A stretch of DNA of 64,000 nt from Caldilineaceae bacterium bin5. Its GTDB lineage: Bacteria; Chloroflexota; Anaerolineae; Caldilineales; Caldilineaceae. The position numbers and the translations under genes were made by a program. The stretch is from contig MPML01000018.1 in assembly GCA_002238445.1 (NCBI GenBank), positions 1 to 64,000 of the forward strand, given 5' to 3'. Shown here in pieces: positions 45,237-53,922 of the stretch. Below the pieces are notes generated by a model that was given only the letters and a program-made list of their open reading frames with translations, did not search any database and was not told the origin of the DNA. Numbering within the stretch: the stretch's first letter is position 1; the number at the start of each line of letters is the position of its first letter.

Positions 45237-45935
45237 ATGACGGTTAAGCTTACATTTTATGGACATGCGACATTCGGGGTGGACGCAGATGGGACGAACC
45301 TGCTGATCGACCCGTTTTTGGCGCCGAACAACCCGGCAGCGCCGGCCGACGCGACCGCGGACAGTGTTGACGCGGACGTGATGATCCTGACGCATGGGCA
45401 TGCAGACCATATGGCCGATGCGGTTCCGGTTGCGAAGCGCACGGGTTGCCTCGTAATCTGCAATTATGAGATCGGCGACTGGTTGATGGCGCAAGGGATT
45501 GACAACGTTCACCAGATGCACATCGGGGGCGGCTACAATTTCGACTTCGGACGGGTCAAGCTGACGATTGCGCATCACGGCAGCGGTCTGCCTGATGGCA
45601 GCTACGGCGGCAATCCGGCGGGTATTCTGATCCATTTCAATGACGGCACCGACGTCTACTTCGCGGGCGATACCGGCCTGACCTATGACATGCGGCTTAT
45701 CGGGGATGTGGGCGGCGTGGACCTGGCGGCGCTGCCGATCGGCGACAATTTCACGATGGGGCCGGACGACGCTATCCAGGCAGCCCAGTTCGTGAAAGCC
45801 AAGAAGGTGCTCCCGTTCCACTACAATACATTCCCGCCGATTGAGCAGGATGTCGAAGCCTTTGCTCAGAAGCTGATGGACGAGACCGACATTGAATGCG
45901 CAATTCTGAATCCCGGCGATACTTTAGACGTATAG
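45237..45935 (+). CDS. UPF0173 metal-dependent hydrolase (metallo-beta-lactamase fold)
   Basis: ATG 45237 is chosen over GTG 45234 for its spacing from GAGG. The 232-aa protein has the metal motif HGHADH near residue 54, a further His in IAHHGSG and Asp in FAGDTGLTYDM, all typical of the family. The C-terminal PFHYNTFPPIEQD gives the last conserved His. The substrate of UPF0173 proteins is not established. It stands alone after the nuo genes. Confidence 0.92.
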   Translation: MTVKLTFYGHATFGVDADGTNLLIDPFLAPNNPAAPADATADSVDADVMILTHGHADHMADAVPVAKRTGCLVICNYEIGDWLMAQGIDNVHQMHIGGGYNFDFGRVKLTIAHHGSGLPDGSYGGNPAGILIHFNDGTDVYFAGDTGLTYDMRLIGDVGGVDLAALPIGDNFTMGPDDAIQAAQFVKAKKVLPFHYNTFPPIEQDVEAFAQKLMDETDIECAILNPGDTLDV

Positions 45936-46034
45936 GGAAAGGACGTTTGCTGAAGCGTGAGGCTTCGCGGTTGACACAGCGGCAGTGGTCTGTGCGCCAA
46001 TGTGAAGTGCGTTGGATGAGTGAAGGGAGAACGT

Positions 46035-46397
46035 ATGGTTGATGTAAATGATGCGGTACTCGACGGAAAGGCGGAGTTGTTCTTCCCGGCCTATCTGATC
46101 CCGTCGTTGCGGGATCTACGCGGCGATAGCTGGCGTGAACTGGTCGATCGAGTTTCGGTGTTGCCTGATACACACCCGGATAGTCTGGCTTTTGTTCTGA
46201 TGATGATCAATCTGGGCGACTGTATGAAGTGCCACAGCAACTATTATAAATTTTTGCGGGGCTGCGCTTTTTGCTCGCTGCAGACGATCCGCACGTACAA
46301 GGGAACGGACGCGGATCTGTTGCGGCTCTACAGCAATGCGCAGGAAGAGATCGACCGCCAGTTGAGCGGTTTGGGAACGCTCTCGCTAGCCGCCTGA
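46035..46397 (+). CDS. Small cysteine-rich protein of unknown function
   Basis: ATG 46035 follows AAGGGAGA by six bases; GTG 46020 is an alternative. The 120-aa protein is soluble and contains a compact cluster CMKCH...CAFC (residues ~64-80), suited to a zinc or iron-sulfur site. The CxxCH part resembles a haem c motif, but there is no signal peptide, so haem attachment is unlikely. The rest is helical, with RDLRGDSWRELVDRVSVLPD and LMMINLGD. I do not recognise the family. A clear terminator follows, so it forms its own transcription unit. Confidence 0.7.
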   Translation: MVDVNDAVLDGKAELFFPAYLIPSLRDLRGDSWRELVDRVSVLPDTHPDSLAFVLMMINLGDCMKCHSNYYKFLRGCAFCSLQTIRTYKGTDADLLRLYSNAQEEIDRQLSGLGTLSLAA

Positions 46398-46441
46398 GCA
46401 GTGTATTGGGCGGGGAAAGGCAGCGCTCTGCAATTGGATAT

Positions 46442-46470
46442 AAACCAGCGCCTTTTGTGCGCTGGTTTTT
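46442..46470 (+). terminator. Rho-independent terminator
   Basis: AAACCAGCGC pairs with GCGCTGGTTT around a seven-base loop, followed by TTCTTTT. It ends the small Cys-rich gene. Confidence 0.9.
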
Positions 46471-46512
46471 CTTTTCATGGCAGGTTGTTTGGCGGTGATA
46501 CGCATTGGGGCT

Positions 46513-46641
46513 ATCCGCGGAGGACACGAGGGACCGTGGAGAACACCTTAAACCCCCTTGATCCACGAAAGGCCGCGAAGGACCGCGAAGAACACCTTTT
46601 TTGTCCGTGGAGAATACGGAGGAGCGCGGAGAACACAGGAA
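46513..46641. repeat. 'CCACGAAGG'-type repeat
   Basis: Imperfect units built on ATCCACGAAAGGCCGCGAAG, GACCGCGAAGAACACC and GAGGACACGAGGG. Relatives occur at 53648, 56030 and 58823. Confidence 0.75.
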
Positions 46642-46759
46642 TCAGGGTAGAAGCGACTTGATTCTGACCGAAGGCGTCCTGTTTGTGTTGCATTTTGAAT
46701 GGAATTTTCCGAATGTTAGCGATACGCAGCTTAACAGCAGTTTACGATAGGGTAGAACG

Positions 46760-48195
46760 TTGACGGGTTCTCAGCAAGACGGAGCAGTTCGCATTGCCAT
46801 TATTGGCGGCGGGGTCGCAGGGTTGACTGCGGCTTACGAGCTGGCAGGCGCGGGCAATGCGCAGGTGCATATCTTCGAGAACGGGCCGGAGCTGGGCGGG
46901 CTGGCGGCAGGTTTCAGGGGACGGGAAAGCTGGGCGTGGCCGCTGGAGAAGTTCTATCATCATCTCTTCACCAACGATTACGATATTATGCGGCTGACGG
47001 AGACGATCGACGCCGGCGATCTGTTGGAGATCCACCGGCCCTCGACCGTCATGCATCACCGGGGCGCGAACTATCCCCTGGACAGCCCGACGCACATGCT
47101 GCGGTTTCCGCACCTGTCGATGGCGCATAAGCTGCGGATGGGGATGGTGCTGGCATATCTGAAATATCATCCCCGTCCTCCATGGCGCGCGTTTGACCGG
47201 CTGCTGGCGGATGAGTGGCTGGCGCGGTGGATGGGGGAGACGGCCTACGGCAAGCTGTGGCAACCGATGTTGGAGGGCAAGTTCGGCCCGCATTTCCAGG
47301 ATGTCAATCTGGCCTGGTTCTGGGCCAGGGTCTACAAACGCACGCCGCGTCTCGGCTACTATCGCGGTGGATTCCAGGCGTTCGTGGACAGGCTGGGGGC
47401 GGGCGCGCGCGCGCGGGGCGGTACCAGCGGGGCGCACGCGCCCGGGCGGGCGGGGCGGCCGCGCGCGCGCGGAGCGTTACGATCGAGACGAATGCGCCGG
47501 TGCGGGCGGTGACGCCGCTGCCGGAGGGCGGCTTCAGGGTTGAGAGCGGGGAGACGAGTGAAGGCGGTGAAGCGGCGGCCGCGCACAGTTTCGATGTCGT
47601 GCTCTCGACGGTGAGCCCGGGGCTGATGCAGAGGCTTGCGCCGGAGCTGCCCGACAGTTATCTGTCACAGCTGGCGTCGCTGCGTCATATGGGGGCGGTG
47701 GTTATGACGGTGGCGCTGGACCGTCCTCTGCTGAAAGATACGTATTGGGTGAACGTGCCCAAGACGGAAGGTCTGCCGTTCCTGGTGCTGGTTGAACATA
47801 CCAACATGATCGACCCGAGCCACTATGGCGGCGATCATCTGCTGTATCTGGGCGACTACCTGGAGCCGTCGCACCGTTATTTCTCGATGTCGCAGGAGGA
47901 GCTGCTGGCGGAGTTCCTGCCGGCGCTGCCACGCTTCAACAGCGAGTTCCGACCCGAGTGGGTGACGGGCGCGTGGCTGCATCGCGCTTCGTATGCGCAG
48001 CCGGTGCCGGTGCGGGGCTATGCCGGGATGATCCCGGAGCTGCGCACGCCGTTGCGGGGCCTCTATTTCGCATCAATGAGCCAGGTGTACCCGTGGGACC
48101 GGGGGACGAACTATGCGGTTGAGATTGGGCAGCGGGCGGCGAGGATGATTTTGGAAGACCGGGGGATAGGGGGAACTGCAGGGGATAGGGGTTAG
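46760..48195 (+). pseudogene. FAD-dependent amine-oxidase/protoporphyrinogen-oxidase-like gene with a frameshift
   Basis: The first frame (TTG 46760) encodes a flavoprotein N-terminus with the dinucleotide loop IAIIGGGVAGLTAAYELAGAG, LEKFYHHLF, and up to GGFQAFVDRLG. The rest continues in another frame from about 47470: VTIETNAPVRAV, FDVVLSTVSPGL, and the C-terminal FAD motif PWDRGTNYAVEIGQRAARM. The shift falls in a GC-only stretch at 47397-47485 with GCGCGC runs and strong self-complementarity. It could be a real lesion, slippage-prone DNA or a sequencing error. The last residues (RGIGGTAGDRG) are encoded by a G-rich repeat. Confidence 0.8.
48161..48195 (+). repeat. G-rich quadruplex-like repeat overlapping a gene end
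   Basis: Four G-runs (GGGGG, GGGGG, GGGG, GGGG) with short loops including AACTGCA. It is related to 18047, 58241 and 58738. Confidence 0.6.
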
Positions 48196-48402
48196 TGATC
48201 CCACTTGTGAGCGATGATTCACTTGTTGTGACCTTTTGGCGGTGAGCCGGTAGCAGGTCCCGGTGTGGACGCGCAGCGCGGCTGTTTTTGACAGGCGCGG
48301 AGGGGGAGAGTAAGGTAGCGGCAGGCATTTAACATACGGCATGCAATGTTCCGGCAGAGTTTTTACGGCGGTCTGCCGGGATTGGGAGGATAGGAACCTA
48401 TT

Positions 48403-49230
48403 ATGGCCAGTGGCAATAACGACCAGTTGGGAGAGACCCCATTCGACCCGCGGATTGAGGCGAAGTTGGGGATACCGATTAAGAATATCGTAGCGGTTGC
48501 GAGCGGCAAGGGCGGTGTGGGCAAGAGCACGGTCAGCGTCAATCTGGCGGTGAGCCTGGCGCAGAGCGGCGCGCGGGTTGGCCTGCTGGATGCGGATATC
48601 TACGGGCCGAATATCCCGATCATGATGGGCGTGGAGGCGATGCCTCCGGTGGAGGCGGGCAAGCTGATTCCAGCTGAGGCGCACGGGGTCCGATTCATGA
48701 GCATGGGCTTTCTGCTGCCGCCGGAGCAGGCGCTGATCTGGCGGGGACCGATGCTGCACAAGGCGATCCAGCAGCTGTTCTCCGATGTGCGCTGGGGCGA
48801 GCTGGACTATCTGATCGTGGATTTGCCGCCGGGTACAGGGGACGCGCAGCTTTCGCTGGCGCAGATTGCGCCGCTGAGCGGCGGGCTGATCGTGACGATG
48901 CCGCAGATGGTGTCGGTTGCGGATGCGCGGCGAGGCGCGGCGGCGTTTGAGCAGCTGGAGGTGCCGATCCTGGGCGTGATCGAAAACATGAGCGGGGAGG
49001 TCTTTGGCCACGGGGGCGGCGAGACTGCGGCCCGCGAGCTGGACACGGACCTGCTGGGTGTTATCGCCCTCGAGGCCGAGATCAGCGCGTCGGGCGACCG
49101 GGGCAGGCCGATCGTTGCGGCCAACCCGGCGGGCGCAGCGGCGCGTACGTTCGGCGAGTTGGCGCAGAAAGTGGTGGCGCAGTTGCGGGCGGTTTCGGGA
49201 GGCAGTCAGCCGCAGTTGAAGATCGTTTGA
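48403..49230 (+). CDS. Mrp/NBP35-type P-loop ATPase lacking the CxxC motif
   Basis: The 275-aa protein has the deviant Walker A of Fe-S carrier ATPases ([12 protein letters not shown]), [23 protein letters not shown] and [12 protein letters not shown], all diagnostic of Mrp/ApbC. Typical members then have IENMS followed by a CxxC that bridges an Fe-S cluster in the dimer. Here the text goes straight from [16 protein letters not shown] with no cysteine, and the N-terminal DUF59 domain is also absent. Cluster binding at the standard site therefore looks impossible. The protein may act as a partitioning-type ATPase or use different ligands. It is single in its operon. Confidence 0.9.
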   Translation: MASGNNDQLGETPFDPRIEAKLGIPIKNIVAVASGKGGVGKSTVSVNLAVSLAQSGARVGLLDADIYGPNIPIMMGVEAMPPVEAGKLIPAEAHGVRFMSMGFLLPPEQALIWRGPMLHKAIQQLFSDVRWGELDYLIVDLPPGTGDAQLSLAQIAPLSGGLIVTMPQMVSVADARRGAAAFEQLEVPILGVIENMSGEVFGHGGGETAARELDTDLLGVIALEAEISASGDRGRPIVAANPAGAAARTFGELAQKVVAQLRAVSGGSQPQLKIV

Positions 49231-49235
49231 AACTA

Positions 49236-49270
49236 CAGTTCTTAGTTTTCAGTTTCTAGTTTTTAGTGAA
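49236..49270 (+). repeat. Heptamer-period repeat
   Basis: The cleanest example: CAGTTCT, TAGTTTT, CAGTTTC, TAGTTTT, TAGTGAA with an exact seven-base period, just after the Mrp gene. Confidence 0.9.
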
Positions 49271-49406
49271 CACCTCTCGAGCTCAATGGCTGTTCGGTTG
49301 GGGGGTAGTTTTTTTGGAGCCTGGTTTCGGATAAAACTTGTATTTCTCAGGGTTGGAGGGGCACGAAGATACAGGAACAGCTGGTGGCATCTGCTGCAGA
49401 GAGAGG

Positions 49407-49458
49407 AAAGCACACCCGGTAGACGTCGAGGAGGTTGTCGTCCGCCGGGTGTGCTTTT
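49407..49458. terminator. Bidirectional terminator
   Basis: AAAGCACACCCGG pairs perfectly with CCGGGTGTGCTTT across a 25-base loop, with A and T runs on either side. It separates the convergent Mrp and iron-binding-protein genes. Confidence 0.85.
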
Positions 49459-49483
49459 GGGGCAAAAGAGGCAAGCACTAACC

Positions 49484-50530
49484 TTACTGCAGCGCGTTTA
49501 CCTCTTGAAGAAGCTCAAGTGTTCCTTGCAGATCATCCAGGTCGGTCAGGTCAATATCGGGCGTGTTCACGTCGGCCAGAGGAAGCAGCCCTTCGGCGGT
49601 GGTCGGAATGCCGACTACGAGGGGATATTCGTTGGTCTGCTCGGAGAAGTAGATCTGCGCTTCGTCCGAAAGCAGGAAGGCGACGAATGCCTCGGCTGCG
49701 GCCTTGTCCTTGGCGGTATCCAGCACGGCTGCGCCGGCCACATTGATCATGGCGCCGGCATCACCGGCGGCCGGGTGATGGTTCTTGGCTTGAAAACCGG
49801 GATCTTCGGCGAGGAATCTGTACAGGTAGTAGTGGTTTACCAGACCCAGCACGACTTCACCCTTGCCGGTGGCCTCGACGATCGGGGTATTCTTGGCATA
49901 GACCTGCACGTCATTGGCGATCATGGCTTCGAGCCATTCGCGGGCCCGCTCCTCGCCTTCGAGGACGCGGACAGCGGTGACGAAGGCCTGGAAGCTGCCG
50001 TTGGTGGGCGCCCAGCCGACCTTGCCCTTCCACTTGGGATCGGTCAGTTCCCAGATGTCGTTGGGCAGCTCGTCCATACTGAGCATTTCGGTGTTGTAGA
50101 CGAAGACGCGGGCGCGGCCGCTGGCGCCGACCCAGTCGCCGCTGCCGCTTTGGAAGCGGGGATCGACCCTATCCAGGATTACTGCCGGCAGCTGGGTGAA
50201 GCGGCCCGCCAGTGAGAGCGCGCCGAGCGCGCCGGCGTCCTGGCCGAAGAAGACGTCGGCCGGTGAATTCTGACCTTCCTCCAGAATGGTGGCCGCCAGT
50301 TCGGCTGTGCCACCATAGCGAACGTTAACGGTGACGCCGCTTGTTTCCTGGTAGCGCGCAAGCAGGGGTCCGACCAGATTCTCGTTGCGGCCCGAATAGA
50401 TGGTGAGCTCCGTGGCTTTGCCGGAGCTCTCGGTTTGCGCCGGCGTTTGGATTGGCGCACAAGCGGTCAGCAGGAGGCTGGCCAGAACGACCAGAACCAA
50501 CTGCACACCGCCCATACTCTTCACAGACAT
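49484..50530 (-). CDS. Iron(III)-type ABC transporter substrate-binding lipoprotein
   Basis: ATG 50530 is selected because AAGGGAG lies seven bases ahead; frames further upstream are open but look noncoding. The 348-aa product has a signal peptide with lipobox LLLTAC. It belongs to the AfuA/FutA-like binding proteins: LTIYSGRNENLVGPLLARY, VNVRYGGTAELAATILEEG, ADVFFGQDAGALGAL. VNHYYLYRF supplies the pair of tyrosines typical of iron coordination. No permease or ATPase genes are adjacent. Confidence 0.9.
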   Translation of the reverse strand: MSVKSMGGVQLVLVVLASLLLTACAPIQTPAQTESSGKATELTIYSGRNENLVGPLLARYQETSGVTVNVRYGGTAELAATILEEGQNSPADVFFGQDAGALGALSLAGRFTQLPAVILDRVDPRFQSGSGDWVGASGRARVFVYNTEMLSMDELPNDIWELTDPKWKGKVGWAPTNGSFQAFVTAVRVLEGEERAREWLEAMIANDVQVYAKNTPIVEATGKGEVVLGLVNHYYLYRFLAEDPGFQAKNHHPAAGDAGAMINVAGAAVLDTAKDKAAAEAFVAFLLSDEAQIYFSEQTNEYPLVVGIPTTAEGLLPLADVNTPDIDLTDLDDLQGTLELLQEVNALQ

Positions 50531-50822
50531 GTAGGACTCCCTTGCCATTTGTGTACCTGAATTAATGCGCCTCTGTTGGGAATTGCCTGTTGTGAAGCCA
50601 GGCTGCGCTCCGTCCGGATCGGAGTTGACAGGAAGGCCCGTAAACAGGTACGCGCCCGCATTGCCATGCGCAATGCCGCGCGCCAGAGAAGTGTAGCACA
50701 TCTGAGGGCTGAAATTTGGCGAAAACGGGCGTATTTTTTTGCGGTAGTCGTAAAGGCGGCCGTTAAGGTAGGTTTACTGAGGAGTTAACTTTCGTTGCGC
50801 GGCGGAAGTTCTTGGTCTTAAT

Positions 50823-51046
50823 GTTATTGCTCAGCCACATACAGTGTGTGTCTTAACCGGCCCTTCATCGCCGCCGCCATTCCGGCTTACTGATTGCGTA
50901 TTCGGATGTCAACCGCCAGGTAGGTTGGGGGCACTGGCGGCATGCCGCGACGGTGGGGAAGAACCAGTACGGTGGGGAGCCAGAGGGGGGCGTTGCGGGG
51001 GCGCAGCCCCTGCACAAGGGAGGCCGCTTGCGGCCGACCGCCCATA
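50823..51046 (-). mobile_element. MITE-like element, degraded copy E
   Basis: Reverse orientation. It retains the right part (ACATACAGTG, equivalent to CACTGTATAT) and the GC-rich core with hairpin GGCCGCAAGCGGCC, but the left end beyond the core is lost and no target duplication is visible. Confidence 0.7.
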
Positions 51047-51075
51047 TGCGATGAGAGAGTAAAGAGGAGTGAGAA

Positions 51076-51099
51076 AGCGGGATCCAGTTGGATCCCGCT
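51076..51099 (-). terminator. Terminator of the MFS/sucrase operon
   Basis: AGCGGGATCC and GGATCCCGCT form a perfect 10-bp stem with a four-base loop, followed on the minus strand by TTTC. Confidence 0.75.
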
Positions 51100-51129
51100 G
51101 CAATTGAATATGTTGGGGCTGGGGGGCCC

Positions 51130-52068
51130 TTATGCTGGGACGGGCGCCTGGACCGAGTAGGAGAGCAGGCGGTATTGGGGGACGCGCTCGGTGTCGGGTT
51201 TGCGGCAGCTCAACGGGATGATGAACTCGGATTCTTCGGCGCGAACGAAGAGCTCATGGACGAGGTCATCGCCGTTGGAGCGGAAGCGGCAGGTCCATAC
51301 GTCGTCTTTGTGGTCGGCGTCGAGGAGGGAGAAGGCGTCGAGCGATTGCTGGTGCGTTTCGGCGCGCAGGTAGTATTCGGCCGCCTGGACGGGCGCCTTA
51401 TAGCAGGAGCGGCCGCGGTAGTGGTCAAGGGCGTAGACGTCGCCGGCGTTGTAGGAGTCGACGATAGCGGTGGCGTCTTCGGCGCCGAGGCGGCCGTAGT
51501 AGAGGCCGTGCGGCAGGACGATCATGGTGGCGGCGAAGCGGTGGCCGCCGGTGTGGGTGGTCTGCCAGACCTGGTCGCCGGCGTAGGCGGACATGGTGAG
51601 GTAGACGGGCACGCCGAGTGTGGCGCAGCAGCGATCGCGGCTGCCGTTGGTGCAGACGAGGAAGAGCGGCTCGTCGTGTTTGTGGGCGGCGTAGCGTTCG
51701 GGCGCGGTGCGCAGTTCGGTCACCATGGCGGGCAGATCCATCGCGGCCAGTTCGGTGAAGTCCTGCAGCTGGAAGCGATAGAGGGCGGCTGTATCCTCCA
51801 TGGAAAGGCCGATGAAGAAACTGATGGAGGAGCCGTTGCGGGACTCGGCGTGTTTAATGAGCTGGAGGCGGGCGCCGGGCGTGGCGGCGACGGCTTGCTG
51901 GAGGTGTGCTTTGAGCGCGTCGTCGAGCTTGCTCTCTTCCATGGCTTTGCCGCCCCAGACGCCGGGATATTCGAGCACAAACCAGACGTCTGTGGCGTTG
52001 CCGGCTGTACCGTAGATGGCTTCACCGGAGGTGTGCGAAAGTTGTGAACAGACGTGGCCCATTGTCAT
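51130..52068 (-). CDS. Sucrase/ferredoxin-like family protein
   Basis: The 312-aa protein matches the sucraseferredoxin-like family (thioredoxin-like ferredoxin fold). VCTNGSRDRCCATLG near residue 135 holds the cysteines, and HTGGHRFAATMIVLP near 170 is the other family signature. Such proteins are thought to bind a [2Fe-2S] cluster; physiological partners are unknown. It lies 63 bp after the MFS gene in the same direction and before a terminator, so the two are probably co-transcribed. Confidence 0.88.
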   Translation of the reverse strand: MTMGHVCSQLSHTSGEAIYGTAGNATDVWFVLEYPGVWGGKAMEESKLDDALKAHLQQAVAATPGARLQLIKHAESRNGSSISFFIGLSMEDTAALYRFQLQDFTELAAMDLPAMVTELRTAPERYAAHKHDEPLFLVCTNGSRDRCCATLGVPVYLTMSAYAGDQVWQTTHTGGHRFAATMIVLPHGLYYGRLGAEDATAIVDSYNAGDVYALDHYRGRSCYKAPVQAAEYYLRAETHQQSLDAFSLLDADHKDDVWTCRFRSNGDDLVHELFVRAEESEFIIPLSCRKPDTERVPQYRLLSYSVQAPVPA

Positions 52069-52131
52069 AGTATGTCTCCCTGGAGTTGGCGCTTTTGAGA
52101 ATTTCTACCACGATTGCGCACAGGGCGCAAG

Positions 52132-53496
52132 TCAGTTGTTTCCGTCGGCAGTTGCGTGTTCGCCGGTGTGGCGGGGATCGACGACCCAAAACCACATGAG
52201 CAGGACGCCGAGCAGGCCGGCGGCGGCGCTGAGGGTGAAGAGATAGCCGTAGCTGAAGGTGGCCAGCCAGCTGCCTACAAGAGGGATGACGACATTGATG
52301 GCGCCGATGATGGAGTTGGTGGCGCCGACATAGGTGGGGCGCTGCTCGGGCCCGACGAACTCGAGCACGATCATGAGGCCGGAGACGAAGGTGGCGCTGA
52401 AATAGACGCCGAGGAGCACGAAGACCAGATAGTAAAGGAGGGGAAGTGTCGCCAGACCGGCGATGACATAGGCGGCGGCGGCGGCGAGCCCGCCGAGTAC
52501 GAGCGACGGTTTGTGGCCGATGCGGTCGGCGAGCAACCCGAAGAGGAGATTGCTGGCCGATTGGCCGACGAGCAGGGCGACGGTGTAGTTGCCGACGGTG
52601 CCGCCGGACACGTCCCATTTGGTGACGGCGGCCGCGGTAACGAAGGCCATTCCCATGCCGCCGACGGCGAGCAGGCCGCGGGCGATAAGGAAGCGGCGGA
52701 AGTTCTGATCGCGGCGCAGGATGCGGCCGAGCCTGGTCCAGATACGCAGGCGGTTTTCGGCGGTGCGCGGGACTTGGCGCACGGGTTCGCGGGTAAGGGC
52801 GAGAACTGCCCAGCCGAGGAACATGAGAATGGTCGCCAGCCCGAACAGGATAAGGAAGTTGCGAGGGAAGGGCAGTGTTTCGAGGATGCGGCTGCTGCCG
52901 ATGGCGCCGAGCGCGCCGGTGATGCCGCCGACGAACATGGTTACGCCCATGAGGCGCCCGCGGCGGTTGGCGGGAAAGCAGACGGCGAGCAGGTCCTGCC
53001 AGGCGGGCGCGATGATGCCGGCGCCGAGGTTGTAGATCGCGAATGCCAGCAGGAAGAGGGCGAGGGCCCAGGAGGGCGACCGGACGGCAAGAAAGGTTGT
53101 TGCCGTCAGCAGGACGAGCGGCATGCGTTCGGCGAAGAATCCCAGATTGATGAGCCAGGGTTTTTTGCGGTCGGTGCGTTCGATGGGGCCGGCGCTGAAG
53201 AGCTGGGGAAAGAACCAGCCGCCGTTGGCGATGACTGCGAGCAGGCCGAAGTAGAAGGGGTTATCGGTGAGCCTGCTGACGAAGAAGGGGAGGATGGTGG
53301 TGGCCGACATGAGGCTCTGGGCCAGGAGGAAGAGGGAGCCGTCGATGACGTTGACGGAGAAGTTCCAGTTGTAGTTGCGCCATACTTCGGCTTCGATATC
53401 TTCATCGGAGCGGACGGCGGTAGGCAGATCGACCTGCAGCATGCGGCGCACCATGGCGATGGCGAAGCGGCGGGCAGGGATTATGGTTCCGAGCAT
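52132..53496 (-). CDS. MFS transporter
   Basis: The 454-aa protein has about 12 hydrophobic segments. The inter-helix loop PIERTDRKKPWL matches the MFS motif A position after helix 2. The second-half equivalent is GLLADRIGHKPSLVLGG. A soluble N-terminal stretch of ~55 residues precedes the first helix. The substrate is not predictable. It heads a two-gene operon with the sucrase/ferredoxin-like gene. Confidence 0.9.
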   Translation of the reverse strand: MLGTIIPARRFAIAMVRRMLQVDLPTAVRSDEDIEAEVWRNYNWNFSVNVIDGSLFLLAQSLMSATTILPFFVSRLTDNPFYFGLLAVIANGGWFFPQLFSAGPIERTDRKKPWLINLGFFAERMPLVLLTATTFLAVRSPSWALALFLLAFAIYNLGAGIIAPAWQDLLAVCFPANRRGRLMGVTMFVGGITGALGAIGSSRILETLPFPRNFLILFGLATILMFLGWAVLALTREPVRQVPRTAENRLRIWTRLGRILRRDQNFRRFLIARGLLAVGGMGMAFVTAAAVTKWDVSGGTVGNYTVALLVGQSASNLLFGLLADRIGHKPSLVLGGLAAAAAYVIAGLATLPLLYYLVFVLLGVYFSATFVSGLMIVLEFVGPEQRPTYVGATNSIIGAINVVIPLVGSWLATFSYGYLFTLSAAAGLLGVLLMWFWVVDPRHTGEHATADGNN

Positions 53497-53514
53497 TGGG
53501 GATTCCGTGGACTG

Positions 53515-53550
53515 CAGTTTTTAGTAGTCGGTTTTCAGTTTTTAGTGAAC
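53515..53550 (+). repeat. Heptamer-period repeat
   Basis: Units CAGTTTT, TAGTAGT, CGGTTTT, CAGTTTT, TAGTGAA upstream of the MFS gene. Confidence 0.85.
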
Positions 53551-53647
53551 TGCCGTGTACGTACGATGGTGTTGAAGACCGGTGGTTCGTGATCACTGAA
53601 GTATAGGCGTGTTCGATTTACTGCGCTACTTTGGGGGGTGTGTGGAA

Positions 53648-53751
53648 CGGCGGAACACCTTAACACCTTCTAATCCACGAAGGGCCGCGAAGGACCGCTA
53701 AGAACACCTTAACACTTTCTGATCCAGGGAGGACACGGAAGGCACGAGGAA
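53648..53751. repeat. 'CCACGAAGG'-type repeat
   Basis: Units such as AATCCACGAAGGGCCGCGAA and GACCGCTAAGAACACC, followed by GATCCAGGGAGGACACGG. Confidence 0.7.
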
Positions 53752-53810
53752 GGGGTGTCCCGCTGGGGGAGGGAGGAAAGGGCGGCTGTCGGCTGAGAAA
53801 AGTGGTCATA

Positions 53811-53837
53811 TTGGGATGTAGGTTGGGCGTGTATAAT
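53811..53837 (+). promoter_or_regulatory. Possible promoter of the Fe-S membrane protein gene
   Basis: TATAAT at 53832-53837 preceded by TTGGGA at 53811-53816, with a short 15-bp spacer. Its position argues for the start at 53923 over ATG 53839, which would lie too close to the transcription start. Confidence 0.45.
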
Positions 53838-53922
53838 TGTGCCATGCTCTCCTGCCCGGAAGGGTGCCGGAGTGCGGAGAAGCGGATTCCTACACAGTAT
53901 ACGGAAGCGGGTGCGAACTGCC

